Source: Prevotellaceae bacterium | GTDB lineage: Bacteria; Bacteroidota; Bacteroidia; Bacteroidales; Bacteroidaceae | Direction of reading: 5' to 3' | Assembly (NCBI GenBank): GCA_030523505.1 | Contig: JAUNIK010000022.1 | Location: 1 to 13,958, forward strand | Length of the DNA: 13,958 bases | Shown here: piece after piece, positions 6,045-13,849 of the stretch | Numbering within the stretch: the first letter of the stretch is position 1 | Layout: every line of letters begins with the position of its first letter | Made by a program: the position numbers and the translations under genes | The notes under the pieces: generated by a model | Seen by the model: only the letters and a program-made list of their open reading frames with translations | What the model was told of the DNA's origin: nothing | Database searches by the model: none

Positions 6045-7832
6045 TTACTTGCGGATTGTCTTGTCAACAGGCATGATACCCTTAACAGCCTTCTTTGGAG
6101 TGTGCTTGCGAGCAGCGCCCTTCTTTGGAGCATTGGCAGGCTTTGAACCAGCCTCGGCTGTAAGAGTGAAGGTCTCAAGGTTGTCATTGTTATCGCTGTC
6201 GTCATAACCCCAGAAGCCATCGTTAGCATAGTAACCGGTGTTGAGGTAGAATACACCATTCTGGTAGTAGCTTACTGTTGGGAAGTTTCCTGGATAGAGA
6301 GCGTGCATATCGCAAACCATCAAGTCACCATCCTTTGCATCTGTATAACCTGTGTACTGGTCCTCGAAGGTGATGTTACCATCATCGTCCATCTCGAAGA
6401 TGAAGTCAACGCCGTAGAATACATTGCTGATCTTCATACGGTTCTCGTTGAGGTCGCTGATATAGAACTCAAGACCCTCGTCGTAGTATGGCGAACCGTC
6501 ACCATTTGCAAATACCGACTTATACTCATAAGTACCGTAGAATGCGAGCGACCAGGTCTCAACTACCTCGCCAGAAGCGCTATAGTTGAATGTTGTGTAG
6601 CCATAATCCTGTGCCTCACCAGCAGCGTCGTATGTAACAACAACGAATGAGTAAACGCCAGACTCAGCCTCCTCAGGCATTGCTACGCGAACATCGCCGT
6701 TCTTTGAGAACTCAGTTACATTACCCTGAGTACCGTTAATAATGCCATTGATACCTTCAGAAGGATCGCGACCAGGAACTACTGTTGCTATTGCAGAAGC
6801 AACATCACCACCAAGTTCTACGGCTGCCTCAACAGAGATACCACCATCAGCGTGCTCGAACTTACCTGAGTAAGTAACCTCAGCAGAATAGTCAGCGATA
6901 ACTACACCAGGGAATGTGATTACAACATCGTCGGTAGCAGTTGTCTCGTTCCAACCACCGATACCAGCGCCTGAATCATCCTGTACATAGAACATAGGAC
7001 CGAAAGCGAACTGTGTTGGAAGACCGTTCTCCTGATAGTCAACAACGCGGCAGTTACCCCAAGCACTATCGTCCTTCGACATTGAAGAGAAGTCAGATGG
7101 ATGGAGCATCCAGATGTCGTGAGTCTCATCATAAGGATAACCAGTGTTACAGTCGTTGAATACGATGATATCATCCTGTGTCACAGTTACGCCACGGTAA
7201 ACATCGCCAGCCTTGAGGATAGTGATATCAAGGGCCTCAGTGAAAGCACCGTTAGGCTCAGCACCTGCGTTGAGAGCAATCTCAGTGAATGGGTTGAGAA
7301 CGCGGAAACGGTTAGGATAGAGCTGGTTCTGGAGGATTTCAACCTTTGCCTCGCTACCGAATACCCAGTTGTCGGTAATAGTTGCAAGACCGAGAGAAAC
7401 CCAAGGCTCAGCCTGACCAACCTTGAGGGCTACTGCTGAGTAGCCGTAAGGGGTGTTGTAATCAGGACCAAAAGAAAGGTTCACATCATTATAGAAACCT
7501 GGTTCAACCTTTGTTGGATCGTAAGACACAACGATTGATGTCTCCTTCTTACCCTCTGCAAATGATACAGAAGCAGGGAACTGGAGGTCGGCAGGATTTT
7601 CCTCGTCCATAGTAACGATGAGTGGAATAGTCACTGCATCGGTACCCATACGCATTACAGGAAGTTCGAAAGTTGTAGCCTCAGGAGAGAGTTCAACAGT
7701 GGTAGAGATAGTATTTGGGAAATACACCTGCTGATTGTTGAGTTCCTCGTATGGAATGTCCTGTTCGCTGCTACAAGCGGTGAAACCGACTACGAGAGCG
7801 ATTGCAGAAAGAATAGAAAATATCTTTTTCAT
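6045..7832 (-). CDS. Surface lipoprotein in the third position of a Sus operon, unknown ligand
   Basis: A 595-residue predicted lipoprotein. The signal peptide ends in GFTAC with C20, followed by SSEQD, an acidic start like Bacteroidota surface-export signals. Residues 34-138 look like a beta-sandwich of the Calx-beta or DUF1735 sort. A Trp-initiated segment begins at W144 (SLGLATITDNWVFG, then a strand containing NQLYPNRFRVLNPF), and a second, similar one begins at W427 (SLAFYGTYEYKSVF, then NENRMKISNVFYG), suggesting a duplicated domain. Residues 565-595 form a Lys/Arg-rich tail. Third genes in such operons often encode ligand-binding proteins (SusE, SusF or SGBP roles) that work with SusC and SusD at the cell surface; that role is inferred from position. 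It lies 47 bases after susD, and the gap is nearly filled by a 31-base repeat. I do not recognise a named family for the full length. Confidence 0.8.
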   Translation of the reverse strand: MKKIFSILSAIALVVGFTACSSEQDIPYEELNNQQVYFPNTISTTVELSPEATTFELPVMRMGTDAVTIPLIVTMDEENPADLQFPASVSFAEGKKETSIVVSYDPTKVEPGFYNDVNLSFGPDYNTPYGYSAVALKVGQAEPWVSLGLATITDNWVFGSEAKVEILQNQLYPNRFRVLNPFTEIALNAGAEPNGAFTEALDITILKAGDVYRGVTVTQDDIIVFNDCNTGYPYDETHDIWMLHPSDFSSMSKDDSAWGNCRVVDYQENGLPTQFAFGPMFYVQDDSGAGIGGWNETTATDDVVITFPGVVIADYSAEVTYSGKFEHADGGISVEAAVELGGDVASAIATVVPGRDPSEGINGIINGTQGNVTEFSKNGDVRVAMPEEAESGVYSFVVVTYDAAGEAQDYGYTTFNYSASGEVVETWSLAFYGTYEYKSVFANGDGSPYYDEGLEFYISDLNENRMKISNVFYGVDFIFEMDDDGNITFEDQYTGYTDAKDGDLMVCDMHALYPGNFPTVSYYQNGVFYLNTGYYANDGFWGYDDSDNNDNLETFTLTAEAGSKPANAPKKGAARKHTPKKAVKGIMPVDKTIRK

Positions 7833-7839
7833 AATTGTA

Positions 7840-7870
7840 TTTTTTTATCAACGAATTTCGCGAATTTCAC
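7840..7870 (-). repeat. 31-base intergenic repeat, copy A
   Basis: Read on the minus strand, this begins GTGAAATTCGCG and ends GTTGATAAAAAAA. It matches 13421-13451 (plus strand) at 29 of 31 bases. Copy A occupies most of the gap between susD and the third lipoprotein gene and ends seven bases before the ATG, so its A-run would lie in the ribosome-binding region of that gene. Confidence 0.9.
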
Positions 7871-7879
7871 AAATCTTTA

Positions 7880-9511
7880 TTAATCTGTCACACCGTCGCG
7901 GAGATTACCGTTCTGATACATTACTGGAATGACACCACCCTCGTTGTCGATGATTGAGGCATTGGTGTTTGTCTCACTTGTACAGAAACGAAGGAGCAAC
8001 CATGGATCAGTTGGTTCTACGTTGAAGCGGAATGCATCAGGCTGGTTGGTATCCTCGCCCTCGTGGAAACGAACAACTGGCTTGCCGAGACGCATAACAT
8101 CGCTCATGCCGAAGCCCTCGCCCCAGAGTTCTACTCGACGCTGGAACCAGATCTCGTCAGCAAGTGAGCGTGAGCTCATTGCGATGTTGTAAGCTGGATC
8201 GCGGAAGTTCTTCACGAAGTCTGAGAGTACAGTCTTTGCCTCACCCTCGTTGCCGCTCTTTGCGAGTGACTCTGCCTTGATGAGGATAAGTTCCTCAACA
8301 CGCATGAATGGGAAGTCAGCATCGTTCTTGTCGCCACCGATTGTTGAAAGACCGAACTTCACATTTGTATAAGGGAAGAACTCGAGCTTGATGTCGTCGA
8401 TAGCAAGTGTAGAGATAGCATCACCGCTCACGCCATTCCAAGAGATGGTAGAGAGGAGTGGAGAGTGGAGGTTGTCGTCAACCCACCAACCCTTACGTAC
8501 GTCGGTGTCAGAGATCTTGTTGTAGAGGAGGTTGTTGATGCAAGCATAAACAGCCACACCTGCTGCATAACCGTTAGCCGAGAATGATGACTCCCAAGAA
8601 GCGCATGTAGCGTAATCCTTGTTGGCAAGGTTCTCTGTCATATCAAAGCCCCATACCCAGTTGTGATCGTTGATATCATAGAATGAAGGTGTTGAAACCT
8701 CATCGATGGTTGCTGGTGAAAGACCTTCCTGTGCACAGAGGTCAAGTGCTGCAGAAGCATCAGCAGCAGCCTCAGCCCATTTTTCCATATTCATATAAGC
8801 ACGTGCACGGAGACCGAGAGCTACGGTCTTGTTGATGCGTGCCTTTGAGTCACGCTCAATAGAGAGGTTCTCTACTGCATAGTTCAGGTCCTCAAGGATG
8901 AGGTCGTAAACTTCCTTTACGGTAGCACGTGGGTTGTTGGCGAAGTCGGTAGTCTCCAATGTTACGAGTGGAACACAGAGCTCGTTCTCATGACCAACAT
9001 ACTTATACTGATAATATGGTGCAAGAGCCAGATAGTCGAATGCGCGGATAGCGCGGCACTGTGCCATGTGGTTGATAGCGTCAGCGTCCTCACGACCTTC
9101 GTATGACTTCAATACGTCGTTTGCAGTCTTGATCTGGTTGTAAGGCATTGCATAACGGATATATGGGTTGGCATAGTCTGGATTGCGTGAAGAATACTCA
9201 CCGCAAACAGAGAACCAGTTGTAACCTGAGTTTGGATAAACATAGTCGGCAGCCTCTGCGTCCTGCGAGATGGCCATCATGATGAAACCGAAGTCCTCAG
9301 CACGACCGCTATCGAATGTAGCGCCTGGCTTTCCCATCATTGTGAACATTCCTGAGAATGTAGCCTCGGCACGTACTGGAAGAGACTCATAGATCTTGTT
9401 TACCTGCTCCTGTGTAAGACCCGAACCTGCTGGCTGAATCTCATCGATGTCGTTACAAGCTGTAAGAGCGACACCTGCAAAGGCAATAATAAAGAATTTA
9501 TTTAATTTCAT
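7880..9511 (-). CDS. SusD/RagB-family outer-membrane nutrient-binding lipoprotein
   Basis: A 543-residue protein. A hydrophobic signal (residues 6-16) and lipobox LTAC with C19, followed by NDIDE, mark a surface lipoprotein. The sequence is typical SusD: an N-terminal segment with acidic and Gly-rich stretches, TPR-like helices (AQCRAIRAFDYLALAPYY near residue 150; KTVALGLRARAYMNMEKWAEAA in the middle), and a C-terminal portion with MRVEELILIKAESLAKSG and RRVELWGEGFGMSDVMRLGK, both hallmarks of the family. SusD proteins cap the matching SusC barrel and capture ligand, usually an oligosaccharide but in RagB-like cases a peptide. It follows susC by 38 bases and shares its transcript. The ligand cannot be deduced from sequence alone. 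Length and ends are normal. Confidence 0.95.
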   Translation of the reverse strand: MKLNKFFIIAFAGVALTACNDIDEIQPAGSGLTQEQVNKIYESLPVRAEATFSGMFTMMGKPGATFDSGRAEDFGFIMMAISQDAEAADYVYPNSGYNWFSVCGEYSSRNPDYANPYIRYAMPYNQIKTANDVLKSYEGREDADAINHMAQCRAIRAFDYLALAPYYQYKYVGHENELCVPLVTLETTDFANNPRATVKEVYDLILEDLNYAVENLSIERDSKARINKTVALGLRARAYMNMEKWAEAAADASAALDLCAQEGLSPATIDEVSTPSFYDINDHNWVWGFDMTENLANKDYATCASWESSFSANGYAAGVAVYACINNLLYNKISDTDVRKGWWVDDNLHSPLLSTISWNGVSGDAISTLAIDDIKLEFFPYTNVKFGLSTIGGDKNDADFPFMRVEELILIKAESLAKSGNEGEAKTVLSDFVKNFRDPAYNIAMSSRSLADEIWFQRRVELWGEGFGMSDVMRLGKPVVRFHEGEDTNQPDAFRFNVEPTDPWLLLRFCTSETNTNASIIDNEGGVIPVMYQNGNLRDGVTD

Positions 9512-9549
9512 AATCTTTTTCGTCTTTATTTGTTTTACAACTTGATTGA

Positions 9550-12500
9550 TTAGAATGTGAGTGTCAAACCACCTGTGATTGAACGGAGTGACGAATAGTT
9601 ACCAGAAGCATAGCCGTTGCCTGCTGTGTAGCTACCGAGACCGAATGAGTAGCGTGGGTCCATACCCTTACGGGCTGAGAGCATGAAGAGGTTCTCGCCT
9701 GCTACATAGAGACGAAGACCAGCAAGACCCATCTTGCGCATAGTGGTCTTTGGCAATGTGTAGCCAACAGTCAGGTTGTTGAGTGAGAGGTAGTTGGAAC
9801 TTGTCAGGTAGGTATCTACTGGCGACTGTGCTACGCTGTACTCTGTATCGAGACGTGGAATGTTGGTGTTAGTGTTCTCAGGAGTCCATGCGTTGAGTGC
9901 ATCCTTGTGGATAGCGTTACCACGGTTGTCCTGTGTCCACATCAATGCCTGATATGAAGAGTCGTAGAACTTACCACCGAGCTGATACTGGAACTGAGCT
10001 GTGATGTCGAAGTCGTAAACCTTGAGGGTTGTACCGAAACCACCATATACTGCTGGGAGTGTAGTGCCGCAGTCATACTTTGTTGCATCTGAGAATGTGC
10101 AAGTCTTCTGGTCAAACTCTTTCTTCACGTTGCCATTGTCGTCCTTCTCAACAACGTGCTGCCAGAACATCTGGCGACCGAGGTCTGCAGAAGTGAAGCG
10201 ACCATCAGAAGCGTCAACATCAGCCTGCTGGCAGATGCCTGCGCCCTTGAACATATATGCCTGATATACAGAACCGCCAATCTTGCGGATATAGTAAGAA
10301 CCCTTGATACCGTTCTCCTTCACGTCAGCATCGAGGTCGGTAATCTCATTGTGGTTGGCTGTGATGTTGAAGTTCACATCCCACTTCACCTTGCTTGTCT
10401 TTACAACCTGTGCATCAACAGTGAACTCAATACCGCGGTTTACGATAGAACCTACGTTCACTGGATAGTAACCAGTTACGATACCTGATGACAATGGTGT
10501 TGGCTTGTTGTAGAGAAGGTCGGATGTAGCACGGTTGTAGAACTCGAGGCTACCGTTCAAGCGGCCCTTCCAGAGACCGAAGTCGAAACCAATATTGAAG
10601 TTCTTTGACTTCTCCCAAGTAAGCTCTGGGTTACCCTTCTGTGAGAGTACGATAGAATACTGGTCAGACTCAGCATTATATGTAGTAGTGTACATATCTG
10701 CGTATGCATAGAACATGTTGCTGCTAGCATTGCTAAGGTCGTCGTTACCCTGCTCACCGTAAGAAGCCTTGAGCTTCAAGTAGTCGATGAAGTCTACCTT
10801 GAACCAGTCTTCCTTTGAAATCTGCCAAGCACCACCAACTGAGTAGAAGTTACCCCAGCGATGGCCTGGTGCGAAGCGTGAAGAAGCATCACGACGGTAA
10901 GAAGCCGAGATGAAGTAACGCTCCTTGTAGTCATACTGCAGACGTGAGAGGATACCCTCAGTCATGTAGTTGTCGGTGTAAGAGTTAAGACCCTTCGAGT
11001 CACCGTTACCGTTGGCGTTGCCAAGCTCACCTACTGTTGGATCATAGAGGTGATCGTTGTAACCGTTGAAGTACTGGTACTTGTAACGGTACTGCTCGTA
11101 ACCGAGGAGTGCATCGAAGTGATGTGTGTCGGTACCGTCGAAGTCGGTGTTGTAGGTAGCAAGATACTGGTTGTTTACAGAAAGCTGACGGAGTGTCAAC
11201 ACCTCTGCCTGACCGTCAAGAGCACTTGCTGAACCGTATGTAGAGTAGAGATAGTTAGAACGGCGGTTGTCGCTTGTGACACCAATCTTTGCTGAGAGGT
11301 CGAGACCCTTCAGTGGAGAGAGCACAACGCCCCAGTTGCCGTTGAACATATCGCGATAGGTCTTTGACACGTTGTACTCGTTGTCGCGTACAGCGTTACC
11401 TACTGTTGAAGGACGAACCTGGTTGGTCTGGTTCGAATCGTAGATTGTACGACCGTTCTCTGTCTTCACAGTACCGTCAGCGTTACGAACATAGAGTGGG
11501 TAGATAGGACCCATTGTGTTCACAACATAGAAGAGGTTGCCTGATGAAGCCCAAGAGCTTGTGGTGTACGAAGGTGAGTCAGAGTCAGTGTGGGTGAAGC
11601 CCATGTTGGCAGTAATCTTTGCCCATGACTTTGCCTGGAAATCGAAGTTTGTACGAGCTGTGTAACGCTTGTAACCAGAGTTGTTTACAACGCCCTTGTC
11701 ATCAAGATAACCAGCTGAAGCATAGTAGTTTATACGATCAGCCTGACCGCTTGCACTTGCCATATACTCCTGGCGGAATGAGTTATGGTATGTTTCATCA
11801 TACCAGTTGTCTGGAGTATAGTAGTACTCACCATCCGAGTAACCGAGAGTAGCGTTAGGGTTCAAACGGAAGTTTGTACCGATGAGGTTCTGGCCCTGAG
11901 GAACTGTGTAAACCTGATAACCGAGACCACCATTGTTCTGGTTGAAGAGGTTCTCGCAAACCTTCTTGTAAGCCTGGTCAGGTGAAACGCCAGCGAGAGT
12001 CTGTGCATTGTACATACGACGGAACTGGAGCTCATAGTACTGACCTGGATCTGTCACAACGTCATAGTTAGGAATGGCGCGTGTGTTAGTACCGAACTTA
12101 GCGTCGAACTTGATGCTTGCATCGCTTGTCTTACCCTTCTTAGTAGTGATAAGGATTACACCGTTGGCACCACGAGCACCATAGATAGCACTTGCAGCAG
12201 CATCCTTCAACACTGTCATCGACTCAATATCCTGTGGGTTGATGTTCTGGATAGAACCCTCGTAAGGCATACCGTCAATGATGTAAAGTGGAGCACTGCT
12301 TGCCGACATAGAACCGATACCACGGATACGGATTGTTGTACCGTTGCTTGTAGGGTCACCACTCGACTGTGTCAACTGGACACCAGCTGTAGAACCAGCA
12401 AGAGCACTTGTCACATTTGAAGATACGTGACCTTCAATCTTGTCGGACTTTACCTCTGCTGCCGAACCAGTGAATGATGACTTCTTCTGTGTACCGTAAG

Positions 12501-12819
12501 CCACAACCATAACCTCATCCAACGAGTTGTTGTCAGCCTCGAGAAGCACCTTCAGATTGGTACCAGCCTTAACTGTCTTTGTGATCATACCAATATAAGA
12601 AATCTCCAACTGAGAGTTCTTGTTTGGTACCTGAACTGTAAATTTACCGTCGAGGTTGGTAACAGCACCAGTGCCAGTGCCAACAACCTTTACGGAAGCA
12701 CCGATGATAGGCTCGCCGTCTTCTGCTGAGACAACAATACCGTCAGCGGTCATCTGAGCCATAGCCATTCCCACGAACATGAAAAGGCCGGCGATAATCA
12801 AAGTGAGTCTTTGTTTCAT
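9550..12819 (-). CDS. SusC/RagA-family TonB-dependent outer-membrane transporter
   Basis: A 1089-residue protein. Residues 1-22 are a signal peptide (AMAQ cut site). Residues 26-95 form a carboxypeptidase-regulatory-like domain (GEPIIGASVKVVGTGTGAVT). Next come a possible TonB box near 103-110 (VMVVAYGT) and the plug at about 115-228 with the SusC signatures TTIRIRGIGS, PLYIIDGMPYEG, IESMTVLKDAAASAIYGARG and ANGVILITTKKGK. A 22-strand-type barrel follows and ends in LTLTF with the C-terminal Phe used for outer-membrane insertion. There is no N-terminal STN signalling domain, so control through a FecR-type anti-sigma contact is unlikely. It imports, with SusD, a ligand of unknown identity using TonB energy. 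I chose the ATG at 12819: an upstream in-frame start would add 26 residues ahead of the signal peptide, and a GGGAG sequence sits four bases before this ATG. Confidence 0.96.
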   Translation of the reverse strand: MKQRLTLIIAGLFMFVGMAMAQMTADGIVVSAEDGEPIIGASVKVVGTGTGAVTNLDGKFTVQVPNKNSQLEISYIGMITKTVKAGTNLKVLLEADNNSLDEVMVVAYGTQKKSSFTGSAAEVKSDKIEGHVSSNVTSALAGSTAGVQLTQSSGDPTSNGTTIRIRGIGSMSASSAPLYIIDGMPYEGSIQNINPQDIESMTVLKDAAASAIYGARGANGVILITTKKGKTSDASIKFDAKFGTNTRAIPNYDVVTDPGQYYELQFRRMYNAQTLAGVSPDQAYKKVCENLFNQNNGGLGYQVYTVPQGQNLIGTNFRLNPNATLGYSDGEYYYTPDNWYDETYHNSFRQEYMASASGQADRINYYASAGYLDDKGVVNNSGYKRYTARTNFDFQAKSWAKITANMGFTHTDSDSPSYTTSSWASSGNLFYVVNTMGPIYPLYVRNADGTVKTENGRTIYDSNQTNQVRPSTVGNAVRDNEYNVSKTYRDMFNGNWGVVLSPLKGLDLSAKIGVTSDNRRSNYLYSTYGSASALDGQAEVLTLRQLSVNNQYLATYNTDFDGTDTHHFDALLGYEQYRYKYQYFNGYNDHLYDPTVGELGNANGNGDSKGLNSYTDNYMTEGILSRLQYDYKERYFISASYRRDASSRFAPGHRWGNFYSVGGAWQISKEDWFKVDFIDYLKLKASYGEQGNDDLSNASSNMFYAYADMYTTTYNAESDQYSIVLSQKGNPELTWEKSKNFNIGFDFGLWKGRLNGSLEFYNRATSDLLYNKPTPLSSGIVTGYYPVNVGSIVNRGIEFTVDAQVVKTSKVKWDVNFNITANHNEITDLDADVKENGIKGSYYIRKIGGSVYQAYMFKGAGICQQADVDASDGRFTSADLGRQMFWQHVVEKDDNGNVKKEFDQKTCTFSDATKYDCGTTLPAVYGGFGTTLKVYDFDITAQFQYQLGGKFYDSSYQALMWTQDNRGNAIHKDALNAWTPENTNTNIPRLDTEYSVAQSPVDTYLTSSNYLSLNNLTVGYTLPKTTMRKMGLAGLRLYVAGENLFMLSARKGMDPRYSFGLGSYTAGNGYASGNYSSLRSITGGLTLTF

Positions 12820-12823
12820 AAAT

Positions 12824-12828
12824 CTCCC
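12824..12828 (-). promoter_or_regulatory. Ribosome-binding site deciding the susC start
   Basis: On the minus strand this reads GGGAG, four bases before the ATG at 12819, inside an A/G-rich run. It is the clearest Shine-Dalgarno-like site noticed in the window and supports the shorter susC start. Confidence 0.55.
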
Positions 12829-12886
12829 TTTTTTAAAATGAATATAAATAATAATAGTTTTCCGTGAAAGAATATATCCTGAAATG

Positions 12887-12913
12887 CGCCTCCCCACCCC
12901 ACTGGGAAAGCAT
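12887..12913. repeat. C/G-rich element in the susC leader
   Basis: CCTCCCCACCCC followed by ACTGGG resembles, less well, the C-tract/G-tract elements at 24-48 and 5894-5930. It lies within the predicted susC leader, where CCCA/TGGG could form a short stem. Confidence 0.35.
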
Positions 12914-13004
12914 TAAAGTTCTAAGTATTTGTTACGCCTGAAACTACACCTCTTATAATATATATAACAAGCAGAATATATCCTATCCTGCCCAAATCAC
13001 GGTG

Positions 13005-13036
13005 CAAAATTACTCCAAAAGGCGTAAAACGGCAAA
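13005..13036 (-). promoter_or_regulatory. Bacteroidota-type promoter of the Sus operon
   Basis: Read on the minus strand, TTTG (13036-13033) is followed after exactly 20 bases by TAATTTTG (13012-13005). This matches the -33 TTTG / -7 TAnnTTTG consensus of the primary sigma factor in Bacteroides and relatives. Transcription would start near 13000, giving a leader of about 180 bases before the susC ATG. Confidence 0.72.
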
Positions 13037-13174
13037 TATTTCCTAAAATTCGGCTCTATTTTTTCACTTTTATTAACACTCTCAACTTACGAATTGCAAC
13101 AAAACCGAATAATAATACGCATATTGAAACCAAAAGCCCGTATTATCTTTCAGTTTCGCAAAACCGCCCGAAAG

Positions 13175-13193
13175 CCATGCATTGACCGCATGG
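13175..13193. promoter_or_regulatory. Short palindrome upstream of the Sus promoter
   Basis: CCATGC and GCATGG face each other across seven bases, about 140 bases upstream of the susC -33 element. It could be an upstream activator site, but six-base arms may occur by chance. Confidence 0.25.
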
Positions 13194-13348
13194 TTGCAAA
13201 ATATGCCCCCTACGGTATGTCAAGCACGCGTGCGCCACAGACGAGTCTATGACTGGAGATTCACTAATTTTTCTTTGATGCTTAACATCTTTTATAGTTG
13301 TTTGTATTCAACTATTTTCAGGGAAAGACAATTCTTCTGCCCTCTTAA

Positions 13349-13385
13349 CGTCGAGCGAAGCGGCGGAGCCGAGCGATGTCATTAT
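13349..13385. repeat. GC-rich block of GAGCG-type units
   Basis: GAGCGAAGCGGCGGAGCC followed by GAGCGATGTC stands out as a GC-rich block in an AT-rich surround. It has internal direct repeats (GAGCG, GAGCC-GAGCG). I recall similar blocks as dispersed intergenic sequence in Prevotella genomes, but could not check this. Confidence 0.4.
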
Positions 13386-13420
13386 CGTCTAAAAATAACT
13401 GCCGCGTACCGTAATAATTA

Positions 13421-13451
13421 GTGAAATTAGCGGAATTCGTTGATAAAAAAA
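13421..13451 (+). repeat. 31-base intergenic repeat, copy B
   Basis: It begins GTGAAATTAGCG and ends GTTGATAAAAAAA, differing from copy A (7840-7870, minus strand) at two positions of 31. It is not followed by a recognisable gene. It lies between a GC-rich block and a cluster of inverted half-sites, so it may be one module of a larger dispersed element. Confidence 0.9.
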
Positions 13452-13470
13452 CAAAAAGCGTGCTAGTCGT

Positions 13471-13670
13471 GCTCAAAATGGGGCCATTTTTGCCGTGGAC
13501 AGCACTCCAAAAGCACGAAAAGTCGATATTTGATGACAGTGCAGCAATCAGCTCATGAAGCCGTCTGTACAGCGCGTTTTTGACGCTTTTGCATGCTGGC
13601 AAGGACGTTTTTAGTTACTTTTCACGCCTCTTCAGCCCCATTTTGAGCCTCAAAAATGCCCCAAATGGCC
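13471..13670. repeat. Cluster of inverted CAAAAATGG-type half-sites
   Basis: GCTCAAAATGGGG at 13471-13483 is the exact reverse complement of CCCCATTTTGAGC at 13636-13648. Beside each lies a second related pair: GGGGCCATTTTTG at 13480-13492 and CAAAAATGCCCC at 13651-13662, which differ by one base in complementary alignment. A fifth partial copy, CAAATGGCC, follows at 13662-13670. Local palindromes (AAAATGG-GG-CCATTTT; CATTTTGA-GCC-TCAAAAATG) overlap these. The spacing allows either two small hairpins or one long-range stem. Confidence 0.7.
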
Positions 13671-13705
13671 GTTTTTTGCGCTATTTAGGGCTTTATTTAG
13701 GCGGT

Positions 13706-13727
13706 TTACTTTAATAAATTAAAGTAA
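13706..13727. repeat. Perfect palindrome with 10-base arms
   Basis: TTACTTTAAT and ATTAAAGTAA face each other across AA with no mismatch. Being AT-only apart from one C and one G, it is a better candidate for a dimeric protein-binding site than for a terminator. Confidence 0.65.
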
Positions 13728-13775
13728 TTGGAATTGCGCAAACAAAAAATATAAAAGTATATTTTTCGAGTTTTA

Positions 13776-13849
13776 TCCTACACTCCTACACTTTTCGCTT
13801 GGGAGTATTGATAATCAAGCTGTTAACCAATGTAGGATAGTGTGTAGGA
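13776..13849. repeat. Paired TCCTACAC direct and inverted repeats
   Basis: TCCTACAC occurs twice head-to-tail at 13776-13783 and 13784-13791. After 38 bases the inverse occurs twice: (A)TGTAGGA at 13830-13837 and GTGTAGGA at 13842-13849. The arrangement could bind a multimeric protein, or form a stem of about 8 to 16 pairs. No gene follows within the remaining 109 bases. Confidence 0.7.

Noticed and set aside
12820..12897. Extended susC start adding 26 residues
   Set aside because: It would place a charged segment before an otherwise normal signal peptide, and the GGGAG site supports the ATG at 12819.
13201..13270. Possible tRNA or small structured RNA around the GCACGCGTGC and AGAC/GTCT palindromes
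   Set aside because: No T-loop or acceptor-stem pattern could be assembled, and the palindromes are short.
13182..13421. A 79-codon open frame on the plus strand
   Set aside because: It crosses AT-rich sequence and the GC-rich repeat block without a ribosome-binding site or a plausible protein pattern.
13478..13558. A 26-codon ATG-initiated frame just after repeat copy B
   Set aside because: It starts inside a half-site of the inverted-repeat cluster and has no ribosome-binding sequence; chance is sufficient to explain it.
13345..13602. An 85-codon open frame on the minus strand in the upstream intergenic region
   Set aside because: It runs through the GC block, the 31-base repeat and part of the half-site cluster. 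Its translation is therefore repeat-derived and has no domain, signal peptide or ribosome-binding site.
13776..13849. Possible CRISPR array
   Set aside because: The repeated unit is only eight bases, in mixed orientation and without regular spacers; no cas gene is present.
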